A stretch of 64,000 bases of DNA from Ovis canadensis. Lineage: Eukaryota > Chordata > Mammalia > Artiodactyla > Bovidae. The position numbers were made by a program, and so were the translations under genes. Location: positions 5,974,501-6,038,500 of the forward strand of contig NC_091247.1 in assembly GCF_042477335.2 (NCBI RefSeq), given 5' to 3'. The notes under the pieces are model-generated. The model did no database searches. It was not told the DNA's origin and saw only the letters and a list, made by a program, of their open reading frames with translations. Shown here piece after piece: positions 25,052-36,400 of this stretch (positions are counted from its first letter, which is position 1; each line of letters starts with the position of its first letter).

Positions 25052-25340
25052 GAATCACTTTGCTATATGCCTGAAACTATCACAACATTGTAAATCAACT
25101 CTACTTTAACTTAAAAAAATTGACAGGCAGTCAACCATAGATCTAGGAAGCTCAGAGAACATTAAAACAAAAAAAAAGAATCAAAACAACAAAAACAGAT
25201 GCACAAAAAGCACCGCGTCTGGGCATGACACCGTCAAACTGCAGAAAACCAAAGAGAACAAATACAGTGGCATTTCAACAGTGAGAGATGGCTAAATTCA
25301 TATTTACATATTTACTTGCCAGACCTGATACAAACAGCCA

Positions 25341-25545
25341 ACCTATTGGAAAAGACCCTGAAGCTGGGAAAGACTGAGGGCAGGAGATGAAGGGGACGGC
25401 AGAGGATGAGATGGTTGGATGGCCTCGCTGACTCAACGGACATGAGTTATGAGCAAACTTTGGGAGATAGTGAAGGACAGGGAAGCCTGGGCTGCTGCTG
25501 TCCACGGGGTTGCAAAGAGTCATAGATGACTGAGCGATTAAACAG
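25341..25545 (+). mobile_element. BovB LINE 3' end fragment
   Basis: It has AGACTGAGGGCAGGAGATGA, GAGGATGAGATGGTTGGATG and the GGGGTTGCAAAGAGTC tail. Confidence 0.85.
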
Positions 25546-26035
25546 CAAAACCAACAGTCCATGGCTAATGATAGAATCTAAACTAGGAGTTTGGGGATGA
25601 GTTTCTCGGAAGCCACAGCATCCACGTTATTTCTGCATCGGTTGCACAGTGTGGGTGTGACCTTGACTCAGACAAATACGCAGTTGTTCATGACAATGGT
25701 ATTTGAACTGCTTACCTTGTTATCTTGGAAAACTCTTAAATAAAACTGATGAAGAAGATTCAAAAAGAACGTGTGGGAAGAACTTTTTGTTTCAAAGTTG
25801 AGTTGCTAAGTAACCACTGCCAGGGGTAAAGGAGCCCCTCTCTGGCATGGCCAGCTCTATAGGGGGAGGAGCTCTGTAGGGCGAGAAGATCTGTAGGGGG
25901 AGAGACAGGAGAACTTGACCACTAGGGTCAAGCTCAGTGCCTTGAGTATATAGGTGGTTCTCCAGTGGTGTTAGTTGTGGGTATTAACTGCACAATGACT
26001 GCTGGCCGTGCTGAGATGACCTGCTTGCTAGAGTC

Positions 26036-26157
26036 TTGCGTGCTTGGTCGCGCAGTCGTGTCCAACTCCTTTGTGACCCCATGGACCGTAGCCCGCCAGG
26101 CTCCTCTGTCCGTGGGATCCTCCAGGCAAGAATACTGGAGTGGGTTGCCATTTCCCT
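26036..26157 (-). repeat. Bov-tA tail, antisense
   Basis: It has CAGTCGTGTCCAACTCC and GGCAAGAATACTGGAGTGGG, truncated at the head side. Confidence 0.85.
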
Positions 26158-26531
26158 CTTGCCTGGCTTCTAACTGAGCATGGAACTCAGTAATAACCTG
26201 AGTGATGAACTTTTGGGTACGATTTTGCTGGAGTAGATAGCGGCAGTCTGAATTCCAAGACCAAGTGCAGAGTGAGAACTTTCCTCAGCAGGAACGGTGG
26301 GCGTATAACCCAAATGGGAATGAGTTAAGCTGGAAGCGTGGGTGGGCACGTTTCAGGTCTTCAATGGGTTAAGTTATGGTATAGATTATAGATTGTTCTC
26401 ATGAATATGCACACAATAATCCTAAACAAAAATATTAGCAAATCGATCCAATGATAATTGGAATGATAATACATTACCACCAAGTGAAGTTTATCCTAGA
26501 AATACAAGGCTAGTTTAACATTTGAAAAATC

Positions 26532-26630
26532 GTGCTCGCTTAGGCAGTGCATATGCTACGACTGAAATGATATAGAGAAGATTAGCACAGTCCTTGCCCA
26601 AGGATGACAAAGCCATGAAACATTCTATAT
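26532..26630 (+). pseudogene. U6 snRNA pseudogene
   Basis: It spans nearly the full U6 length. GTGCTCGCTT at the 5' end and the AGAGAAGATTAGCA and AAGGATGACA blocks match U6, ending ATTCTATAT. About one base in six differs from U6 and a few bases are missing near the 3' part, so it is a retrocopy, not a working gene. Confidence 0.88.
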
Positions 26631-26635
26631 ATTTA

Positions 26636-26836
26636 TAGACTTCCCTGGTGGTTAAGAATCTGCCTGCAATGCAGGAGACCCAGTTTCCATCCCTGGGTCG
26701 GGAAGATCCTCTGGAGTAAGAAATGCAACCCACCCCAGTACTCTTGCCTGGGAAATCCCATGGACAGAGGAGCCTGGCGGGCTACAGTCTATGGGTTGCA
26801 ATAAGTCGGACATGACTGAGCAACTAACACTTTCAC
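26636..26836 (+). repeat. Bov-tA SINE
   Basis: It starts AGACTTCCCTGGTGGTTAAG, six bases past the U6 end, and closes with GGACATGACTGAGCAAC and ACTTTCACTTTTC. Confidence 0.9.
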
Positions 26837-26845
26837 TTTTCTTTC

Positions 26846-27056
26846 AACTGACTCATTGGAAGAGACTCAGATGCTGGGAAAGGTTGAAGGCAGGAGGTGA
26901 AAGGGACGACAGAGGATGAGATGGTCAGCAGCACTGACTCGATGGACATGAATTTGAGCAAGCTCCAGGAGTTGGTGATGGACAGGGAAGCCTGGAGTGC
27001 TGCAGTCCATGGGGTCACAAAGAGTGGGACACAACTGAGTGACTGAACTGAACCGA
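26846..27056 (+). mobile_element. BovB LINE 3' end fragment
   Basis: It runs from AACTGACTCATTGGAAGAG to GTGACTGAACTGAACCG, directly after the Bov-tA. Confidence 0.85.
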
Positions 27057-27118
27057 TAGCTGATTTACTTTGCTGTACAGCAAAAACTAAGACAACATTG
27101 AAAAACAGCAAAAAATTA
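27057..27118 (+). repeat. L1 3' end with A-rich tail
   Basis: It has TTTACTTTGCTGTACAGC and AAGACAACATTG followed by A-rich sequence. It lies between BovB and the resuming L1 ORF2. Confidence 0.65.
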
Positions 27119-27879
27119 ATTAAAAAATTGAATACTCATCAATGTGATTCATTTCATTAAAATTAAAAAGGAGATAATTCATGTGATGATGTCTATGAAA
27201 AAACATGTGAAAAAAATGCAGAAGAAGCATGTGAAAAATTCCACACCCATTCATGATAAAACTTCTGGCAACGTGGAATCAGAAGGGAACTTCTTCACCT
27301 GATGAAAAGTATGCGTGACGATTGCACACATATAATGAATGGTGAGCTATTGAAAGTGTGCCCTAAGACTGCAAATGAGGCCTCTCTCCCTCCTTTCAGC
27401 TGACAGTGTACTGGCAGTCTTGGCCAGTGATAGGAAGCAATAAAAAGAAACAAATGGCATAAAGATTGGAATGCAAAAAAAGACACCTTCGTTATTTATA
27501 GATGACGTGATTCTGTACATAGAAATGCTACATAAATCTATACGTTATTAGAATTAATAAAGAATTCAAGTAAAGTCACTGGAATCAAAGTTAATGTGTA
27601 AGCATAAATTATATTTCTATCACCAGCCAACAAAGTGAAATGGAAAAAGTATCTTTTTGGATAATAGCTAAATATAAAAAATCCAGGAACCAATGGAAAG
27701 ATGTGCAAGACTTGTATACTGAAAATCATGAAAATTATAGAGCAAAATCAAAGAACTAAATAAGAGACAGGGATATACCACATTCATAGACTGGAAGGCA
27801 ATGTTGTTAGGTTGTCAATTCTTCCTATAAATTCAGTGCAATCCCTAACAAAATCCTAGCAGCTTTAAAGTCATTTTTG

Positions 27880-28066
27880 AGATCTGCCTGAAATGCAGGA
27901 GACACAGGAGTCCTGGATTTCACCTTTGGGTTGGGAAGATCCCCTGAAGGAGGGCATGGCAACCCACTCCAGTACTTTTGCTTGGAGAATCCCAAGGACA
28001 GAGGAGCCTGGCAGCCTACAGTCCGTGGGGTTGCAAAGTGTGAGACATGACTGAGCGTGCATGCAT
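27880..28066 (+). repeat. Bov-tA SINE
   Basis: It has GATCTGCCTGAAATGCAGGA, TTGGGAAGATCCCCTG and a GAGACATGACTGAGCGTGC tail. Head truncated. Confidence 0.9.
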
Positions 28067-28329
28067 CTCCTATAGCTGCCCAGACTTTGGGGGAAGCTGG
28101 GCCTCAGATCATGTGTCCTGGGGAGACCCAGAGACCCCAGGGGAAGCTTAGAGGGTCCGTGCTGAGGCTGACATTTGACAGATCTCAGCCTGTCCTGGCC
28201 CTCAGAGAGGAGCAGAAAATACCATCAAAGCAGTCAGAAGCCGTGGACTCAGTGACTGCTCTAAGCTGCTACTTTCTGAGAGCTCAGGATAAGCCAGAGC
28301 TTTACATATAGTCATGGATCCCCCAACTC

Positions 28330-28390
28330 AGCCCCAAGATCTGGGAGGTAGCTGTTATCCCCACTCTGTGGATGAGGAAACTGTTGAGTA
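28330..28390 (+). repeat. MIR-like remnant
   Basis: TTATCCCCACTCTGTGGATG and AGGAAACTG resemble the MIR core. Short. Confidence 0.35.
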
Positions 28391-28861
28391 TTGGAGACGG
28401 AAGCTTGAGTTTGTATCTTTAAACCTTCCACTCTGCTCCCCATGTGGGCTGACCCTGTTAGATCTCTCCAGAACCAACTCAGGGGGCCCTCGAACATGTC
28501 TGTTTCTGTCCTTGGCGGGGCATGATGGACAGGTTTTACAGTCAGACTGAGGTCTGAGCCCTGCTCTGCTGTCTCCATATCTGGGGTGTGACTTTGGCAA
28601 GAACCTACTCAAACCTGTTCCTCATCTCCTGTGTGGGTACCCAGAGCCATGGGGCTCTCACGGGAAAGTGAGATACAGTCTGTTCTTGTTATTTGCAATG
28701 TGATGTTCTATAAAGTTGCAGACACTGAACCTGTGAATACTGAACCCTTGCTCCTTGGGGAAATATAAGCTCACTGCATTTTTTCATCAGCTGACCGGCA
28801 CATAACTTTGCTTCATTTGTGTTTCTCTTTAAAGAAACACAATATATGTTTCTTATATACA

Positions 28862-29102
28862 GCTGTTGTTCAGTCGCTAAGTTGTATCCAACTCTTTGCA
28901 GCGACCCCATGGGCTGCAGCACAAGGCCCTCTGTCCTCCCACAATTTCCCAGAGCTTGCTCAAACTCATGTCCATTGAGTAGGTGAGGCCATCTAACCAT
29001 CTCATCCTCTGCTGCCCTCTCTCGTTTTACTCTCAATCTTTCCCAGCATCAGGGTCTTTTCCAATGAGTTGGCTCTTTTAAATCAGGTGGCCAGAGTATT
29101 GT
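28862..29102 (-). mobile_element. BovB LINE 3' end, antisense
   Basis: It has TTGTTCAGTCGCTAAGTTG, CTCAAACTCATGTCCATTG and GGGTCTTTTCCAATGAGTT. Confidence 0.85.
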
Positions 29103-32090
29103 TGTTGATTCGTTAATATTGAACTCACAGCCAACAGCACCTCATGCTTGAACAAAGCTTACCTCACACCTGTGTTTTCTCTGTAAAGCACATCATTAGA
29201 CAGCGCTACCTCAGGGGTCATTGTAAATGCAAAATCACCCAGAGAAAGCACAAAAATGCAAAATACATGGCGCTAAAGAGAGGAATAACCACAAAAGTGT
29301 GGTGAGTGTTGATCTTAAAGGTCATAAATGCATTTTAGTGAGTAGGTGAATTTGCAAATACAGCATCAGTGAAGATGACTGACTGCAGTGCACCAACAGG
29401 GCCTTGCCCGTGGCTGTCAGTGGCATCGGCTCTACGACTGTCTCCTCCTCCTACCAAGCATCTCACTTGGTGGCGATGGCAGGGTCCCCGCTCCTTGACC
29501 ACGAGCTCCTGGCGGGCAATTGTGTTTCTCTCGATTGAAGTCTTAGGGGAAGCAGAGCAGAGAAGCCGGCATGGAAGGCCCGCGTTCTTGGGTGGATAAA
29601 GGCAGTTGGTTCGCCTCTGACTCTGAGCCCTCATCTGTGAAAGGGGAAGCATGGACCTGCCAGACTCCCCAGGTGTGGAGACCCCTAGTAGAGGAAATGC
29701 CTGAAAAGGGCCAGAACCTTCGTGGGAGATGCGACTCACAGGCCCTCAAGACAAAGGCCAGCAAAGATTCCCATTGTTTCAGGGCTGTCTTCACTTGCCC
29801 TTCCACCCATCCAAGATGTGGACCCAGACCAGCACCCCCTGCGGAATTGAGTGTCAGTCCACTTTCTGGCCATTAATCTTCGAAGAGTCTATCAGGACCA
29901 TTTGCATTAGCCCATCTTAAAAAACCCCAGCTGGGTCCCAGCGGGCCAGACGTGGGCTCAGGAAACAGTGCTGCTGTAGCCAGCCAGAAGCAGAGGCTCC
30001 GTGGCTTCCAGACTCCATTGTGGACCAAGCCCTGCACCACGCTGTCGGTACCCCAGCCACCCTGACTGCGTGAGGATGTCACAGATGATCACCCCTGGAG
30101 AGGGACGCCTCCTACCTGAGACCAGGGGTATTGATGGAGGCACCCTGGCTGGAGGACTCGCCACCCCGAGCCCAAACTCTTGGGTGGATGGGGAACAGCC
30201 TGGCTGGGTCCTTGGAACCGGAGCTTAGGCGGCTGGCAGAGACTAGGCAGGCTCGTGTGATGGAGGACGGAGGTGAGGCGAGAGTTCTGCAGACAGCCTG
30301 GGCCCCTGCCCCGCCTCCGCCGCCTCCCCCAACACACAGACTGTCCTTCCCGTGATGACCATGCAGCTTTCTTAATGGAACACAATCGCTGAACTTGGTA
30401 CATTTCAAGCACTTTAGCCTTCCAGGACACCAGACTGCTGATGAAAACCATCTTCCGTGGGCGCCATGTTAATGAGAGGCCAAATTTCATATGCTTGCAA
30501 ACTTTCCCCCCTCCTCCCGCTGTACTGCACCCCAACCCCCCTCAATAAAAGGTTGCATCAGAGAGAGAGAGAGATTTCCATAATTTATAGTATGGGCATT
30601 TCACTGGGGACAAGCGCTAATCTGTACTTACCGATACATTTAAGAAAATGCATCCTCCCGCAAGCCTGCGCCATTTATGACTCTTGGCACAAACCGCAAT
30701 GCTCAGTCTTCAATTAAGGGACACCTTAGGGTTCATTATCACACAATCGCTCCCTGTGAACCATGCCAAATGCTGTTTTGGCACGGAGCTTGGAAGATGA
30801 ATTAGAAGGAAGTCTTCTCTATAATGCCGTCTCCCTAAACCCCATTCCCACCATCAGCGTTTATGCCCTTCTCTGGCGTGACCCCCTCCTTCTTTCCAAG
30901 TGGCTTTTACTATTCAATTTCTCAACGTCAAAGTCGATTCTCTAGAGGTGTAGTCAGAGATGCCACGTCTCCTTTTTGTCTTCCGGCTCTCAACAGGCCT
31001 CAGAATGGCTACAGATGGGCGGCTCTCCACACCCCTTGTTGGCCTAAAGGAGCCACAGATGCTTTTTTTCCCCCTCCTCTTAAGAGCCTGGGGTAGAGAG
31101 AAGAAAAGGGACCAGAACGGGAGTCACACGCCATGAGAATGAGCCATAAGGAGGTTCTAAACAGGGTCCTCCTTGCAGCCCTGTGTCTAAACGAAGAGGT
31201 GCCTCACGCACATGGCTCACAGCAGAGGGAGGTGAGTTCAGAGTCAAGGGGAGAGCTCAGTTCAAAGTGAGCTCTGGTCACTTCCACCAACGGGAAAGGA
31301 AGCAGGAAAACGAGTTCAAAGGCCCATCTCCTTACCCCCTCAAAAACCCTCCAGTCCAGGGCCCACAGCGTGCCCATGTCCTGAATCCACAGGACCCTCC
31401 CTGGCTTCAACCCGTGGGTAAGGGCACCGCTTTTTGCCTCCTTCATAAAAACACTGAAACGGAACGAGCATGTTTGCTGGCACTTTCCAGCTCTCCCAGC
31501 TGCCCAGGTCCCACCACTGGTGGGGCTGAGAGAAAACAGCACCCATCCATGGAAGGGGTGGACCCCAGGCTGTGGAAGGAACCAGCGGGGTGGCCGATGA
31601 AACGATGCACCGGGCCACGTCCAGGCTGCCCCCGTTTAGGTTCTGATTTCCCAGGGGTGTGTGGGGAGGTGGGTGGGAGGGAGCTGACTCAGGAGCGGGG
31701 ACGTGGGTGGACCACCCCCCGCCGCCCGCCCCCGGATCGACTGCCCTCTGTGAATCTTCCGGCTCCACTTACGATGACAGCAAGGAGACCCGTTACTGAC
31801 TTCTTGGTGTCACACCCACATCGAGAGATGCGTAGATGTGACAGGTAAGAGGGGCTGATGGTAACCCAGGCTCTAAAGTCAAAACTGTCAGATGATGCAT
31901 AGCCATTAAGATAAAATTAGCTTAACGAAGGAGTTGCAAATGCAGGCTGTGCCCGATCAGCTCCACCACGCAGCCACGCAGCACACGGTGACGGGCTGAG
32001 AAGCCTTGCCTTTCTTTGGAGGGGCGGGTGGCAGGCAGGGGCCACGGGAGGAACAAGAAGACCGGAAGCAAACAGACCGAAAAATACTTT
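29103..32090. other. Intergenic region between FUBP3 and PRDM12, repeat-poor
   Basis: No ruminant repeat is visible. It includes a candidate conserved element (30,355-30,960) and a short AG run near 30,560-30,572. No coding exon is supported. PRDM12 starts about 16 kb further down. Confidence 0.7.
30355..30960. promoter_or_regulatory. Candidate conserved non-coding element about 17 kb upstream of PRDM12
   Basis: About 600 bp of balanced composition without repeats, with ordered AT-rich motif groups (TTTCCATAATTTATAG, AGCGCTAATCTG, CGCCATTTATGACTC, CTTCAATTAAGGG). It resembles developmental enhancers. Conservation is not tested. Confidence 0.4.
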
Positions 32091-32120
32091 GCCCACAAGA
32101 TGTCTTGTGGAAATTTTATT
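32085..32120 (-). terminator. FUBP3: FUBP3 poly(A) signal and probable cleavage region
   Basis: AATAAA lies at 32,120-32,115 on minus. An 8-bp inverted repeat (CCACAAGA..TCTTGTGG, 32,093-32,110) follows, and U/GU-rich sequence lies further downstream as expected of a cleavage site. Confidence 0.7.
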
Positions 32121-33444
32121 ATGTAGAGTGTAAAATGAATTGTCAGTCAAATAAAAAGAACACGTCTTTAAAAAAAAAACAACAAAAAAACACATGCATA
32201 ACATTTTCCAATTGCCTTTTTTAATAGTTAGACATTTCAAGCATTATAAGGAAAAAAAAGGAGAAAACCCCCAGACACTGTAACTTCAGTACATCTCAAA
32301 CGGAATGTCCCCCAGGTCAACTGAAAAATGCAAGAAAAAAAAATAGCTTCAATTCCGTTTTTCTTTCCTTTAAAAATACATGTTACCTGTACAAGATACA
32401 CTACAGTAAACATTGGAAATCATATTATCCCTTTTATTAAACCAAAATTATTTAATTCATATTGCGGTTAATGCTAGATTTATTTATTCATCTAGTTAAT
32501 TTGACAAATATTAAGAAAATATTTAAAAGAAAAAAGCAAAAAACACCTTGGAATTAAAAAATAGTTACTACATTTTTATGCGGTTTAATGTTCCACAGTG
32601 TTTGTTAAAAGTTATATTGAATTTATTTTTAATATTAAAAATAACAGTATTTATATTTTTGAGAGAATAGAGAAAGGCTTTTTGTTTTGTTTTTAAAACA
32701 AGCTTGGAGGTCTTAGATACACAATTGCAACAGGTAGATAATGGAGACGTGAAAAGACGTCTGCTAAACACACAACAACATTTTTATATTATTAACCCCT
32801 TTAGAACTCTAGAAATTATACAAACCCTAAAAAATGCCCCCTCCCGATCCCTGTTGGACAGCAATACAATTATCTGTCTCAATTCAGAATGCACATAATT
32901 AATTACAATACATAATAGTTCAGTTTTTTAAAAAATGCAATAAAACCAGACAGCCAAGATACAAGAAATTAGAAGTAAAACATTTAATGAATTTACACAT
33001 TTAAGAATATTTAAATACTGTTTAAAAATTTTTTTAAAGAATTTGTTACACACCACCTAAGACTTCCAAGCCACTTTTTTCTGTTGCAACAGAAAAAACT
33101 GTAAATAAAAAGACACACGAACAAAACAAAAACAGAACACACCATGTTGAAATGTCACTGCTCTGAGGCACATTCTGGGGCCAGAATTTGCAGGTATTGC
33201 TCCAAAAAGATTCCCAGAGCTTATACATTTGAAGTAACGAACAAAAATAATGAAACAAAAATTGTCAGCAATTTTTAGTAACTAATTCTCCCGATTTTTA
33301 GAAAAATTCTGTTAATCTAAATATAGTGTTTCACAGAACAAAACAAAGGTTCTTCATCAAAGGGTTTGCAAATCTAAAAACCTCTGTTACAAATAGGTTT
33401 TTGCTCACAATGCTTTTAGGGGAGGGGAGCCGCGGGTCTCGGTC
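32095..33444 (-). other. FUBP3: FUBP3 3' UTR
   Basis: About 1.35 kb of AT-rich, repeat-free sequence between the stop and the last AATAAA. AATAAA copies also occur at 32,433-32,438 and 32,479-32,488, so shorter 3' ends are possible. AU-rich runs suggest post-transcriptional control, which is inference. Confidence 0.75.
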
Positions 33445-33453
33445 CTACTGTTC
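33445..33453 (-). CDS. FUBP3: FUBP3 exon 19, last two codons and stop
   Basis: GAA CAG TAG follow a pyrimidine-rich tract and CCACAG. This matches the expected C-terminal EQ and sets the start of the 3' UTR. Confidence 0.92.
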   Translation of the reverse strand, partial: EQ

Positions 33454-36400
33454 CTGTGGAAGGAAGGGGGAGACAGGTTAGTCTGAGGGCAGTCTCAGGT
33501 GCTGGTGTGCTGTCTGGGGCTCTGTCTGCATGGAGGTAACGGACGCTGGCACACGCGTGCTTGGGCGTGCACACACACACACACCCCCGCGTGAACACCA
33601 ATGTCTAAGTGCCTTCCCGGCCTCGCACCCCGGGATCTGGCCCAGACAAGCTCTCACACAGGAGGCCTCAGGCACCTCCTTCCACAGGGATCTGGGCGGG
33701 GAGAGGGGAGTGAGCGAGTGACACTCCTCCTCGGTCACCTACCGCCGCCCCCGCTCAGCTCCTGTCCCCACAGGGCCCAGCTTCCCAGTGAGACGGCAGA
33801 CTGGCCTGGGGGTTCAGGGCCTGTGGTCACCAAGGGACTGTCCACAGGGACCTGACTGGCATCAGCTGTGGGAGTCCTTGGTCCCCTGTCTTCGCCACAT
33901 TTGGAAGAAAGCTGTTTGTGGACAGAGCCCTCTGGTTTCCGGCCTCTGCAGGGGGCACTCGCCCTCCGCCTGCTGCCCCTCACTGCGGACTGGGGATGAG
34001 CGCGACAGCCTGGCCACCCTACCCTCTTCAAGAACAGCACTCGGCAGTGGCCACCACAGTCCCCAGGGGCAGTGCCATGCTTGCCCGGGCCAGCTCAGCC
34101 TGGCATGCTCACTTACAACTGGGAGCCTGGGTCCAGAGGAAGACACCGAGGCCGCTCAGCTCGGCGGTCTGCCTAACCTATTGTTTCCCTAAGAGGCTCC
34201 AGTTTGTTCCAGCAGGGGCGAGGAGGGGGCCAAGGTGGTGGCTCTGTACTGCCTGGGCCGGGGTCATGCACACGCAGAAGGCTTAGGGAGGGGGAGCGGA
34301 GGCCCGGGCGGTCCCGGTGTTGCGGGCGATCGGCTACAGACCTGGCTGGGGGCCTGCGCCTGCCCTAGCGTCTGCCCGTAGAAGGCAACCTGCTGCCGGT
34401 AGTACTCCGCCCAGGCCATGGTGTAGTCCGGTGGGGTGCTGGCCTGGGGCGCGGCGCTGGCGGCGTGACCTGACGGGCAAAGCAGAGCGCCAGTTACTGG
34501 GAGGGGAAGGGCACGGTCAGTCTGCAGGGACCCCTTCCCAGAGCCTCTTGGAAGGCTTCCCAGGGGGCGCCTGGACCAAGCGCCTGGTGCCCACACTGTC
34601 CGGGCAGACGTGGCCTGCCCAGGCACGGCTGTCAGCGCTCCCTCGCCTGGGTCCCGACCACACCTACAGTCTGCTTCTGTCATCAGCCACGTCCTCGGCG
34701 TCCATCTGTCTGTCCAGCCAGCTCCCTGCCAGTGCCCGGGGCCAGAGTGGGAGAAGGGAAGGCGAGGAAGTGGGTGCCCCAGCGGGGGTGTGTACGCGCG
34801 CCTGCACAGGGCATCGCAGCCCAGGGGGGTCCAGAATCTGGACCGTGGGGGTTGGGGGGGTTTGGCTGCTCCAGGCGACGGTGACCCCGCTGACCAGGCC
34901 CCGGCCCTAGAAGGGCTATGGACCTGGTAACGATCGCAAACACAGGATGGCTGCTTCTCTGACAGTGTCTGACCCGCGCTCTTCAGAGCAGCAAGTGACA
35001 CCCTTCAGACTCAGGACACGAGATGCCTCTTCTGGCCACACCTGAGTGCGCTGGCCCAGCACTGTGGGATGCGCACGGAGGGCTCAGGACTCACCTGAAA
35101 TGATTCACTTGCAGCAGGTTTTTTTGGGGGGTTGCCGTTATGAAGCTTTCTCCTCTTTTTAAAAAAACTGGCTTAGTGGAGAAAACTGGCACAACGAAGA
35201 GCTTACTTTGGAAGAAGAGCCTCAGAGTCTCCCGCGGCCTCAGTCCCTCTCGCAGCCTGAGTCTCCCTCCTCCCCGTCTCACGTGCCCGCGATGGCCAGG
35301 GAGAGCCGGGCAGCGGCCGGGTGGCAAGGCGGCCGACAGTCAACAGCCCCCGGCCGGTCTGGGTCTAACCAAGGGTTCTCACATGGACAGCCTGGGCTGG
35401 GGCTTGCCCCGTGTGGAGCCCGGAAGGGAAGATCGAGGAGGGGAGGAAGGCAAAGGATGCCCGCGCGTCTCGCTGACAGGGTTGGGGTGGGTGGAGCAGA
35501 CAAAGGCAGATGCCCAGATGGACGCACACAGGGCACGTGGCGAAGGTGACGGGGCCACGGGCTCCGGGCCCCTCCCTGTGCAGAGGCTGAAGCACTCACT
35601 CTGCTTCTTGTAGTAGTCCTCCCAGGCCTTGCTGTAGTCAGGCTGGCTGCTCTGTGGCTGGCTCTGTTGGCCTGCGCGGAGAACACAGAGGCAGTCAGGG
35701 CTCTGGGCCCTGCTCTCCGCACTCACTCACTGGCCTGGGAGGAAGGAGGCAGGCCGGCTCAGGCCCACCCCTGGCAGGGCCCCCCAGGCCAGCGGGGGCG
35801 GATGCCACTGAGCCCCGTGAGGCTGGGGCAAGCAGCAGGAGCGGCCTTGACTCCCTTGGGTCAGAGACCTGGGCTTCCGAGGCCGGAGCCTGAGGCCCCG
35901 AGCGCTGTCTGCAGCTCCCTGGATTGGCCCTTAGATGGACAGAGAGTCCAAACGGCACTGACTACTCCCCTGCACTGCCCCTTCTATTCAAAGACTGATG
36001 GCTGCCTCTGGACAAGGAGAAAATTACAGGAGACACATAGGGAAAGTTCCAGAAACTGCTCAAGATGACAAGACGAAGTACACGCAGCGAGGGACTGACG
36101 CCAAAACGTACACCTGACCCCCACCCAGCCTCGCACTGTCCAGGGTGGGCTGGCGGGTAGAGGACGTGTGTGGGGTGGCCCCTGCCCTCCTCTCTGAATT
36201 ACTGGGTGCGGAAAGGCTGGGGTGGGAGGCGCAGAGCAGCAGCAGTCAGTCTGGGGCATCAGGCGGTGTGGGGGGGGGGCGGTTACTAGACTTGACCACA
36301 GACAAGGTGGGACCTTTCTTCTGCTGAGGGCTGGCCTGTGTGTCCCCCTGTGAAGGCCCCACCAATGTCCTTCCTTCGGTTAGAATCACCGCCTGCAGCA

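Larger units (their letters stand above)
24584..25120 (+). mobile_element. L1 3' UTR insertion, interrupted by a Bov-tA
   Basis: The L1 3' end pattern (AGCACAGGAAACCATGC, then AATCACTTTGCTATATGCC and CAACATTGTAAATCAACTC) is split by the SINE at 24,716-24,920. Flanks TGACAAGCA (24,575-24,583) and TGACAGGCA (25,121-25,129) match 8 of 9, a likely target-site duplication. Confidence 0.75.
23880..25270 (+). mobile_element. Old HAL1/L1M-type LINE fragment carrying later insertions
   Basis: Segments 23,885-23,968, 24,159-24,583 and 25,121-25,270 read as one ancient LINE ORF1-region sequence (GAAGAATCAAAAGGAAATAC, AGATCTAGGAAGCTCAGAGA). It is interrupted by a SINE (23,969-24,158) and an L1 3' end (24,584-25,120), each flanked by short direct repeats. 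Family name is from memory of the consensus. Confidence 0.6.
26390..27870 (+). mobile_element. Degenerate L1 ORF2 segment, interrupted at 26,532-27,118
   Basis: 26,390-26,531 and 27,119-27,870 read as consecutive L1 ORF2 sequence (CCTAAACAAAAATATTAGC; GGTTTAACAT-type end; then ATCAATGTGATTCATTTCAT and TATTTATAGATGACGTGATT, the RT active-site region, and AAATTCAGTGCAATCCCTA). It carries stops and deletions and is not functional. The insert holds a U6 pseudogene, Bov-tA, BovB and an L1 3' end. Confidence 0.75.

Noticed and set aside
26532-26630. Functional U6 gene
   Set aside because: Many substitutions, no proper T-run terminator and no visible proximal element or TATA at the usual distance.
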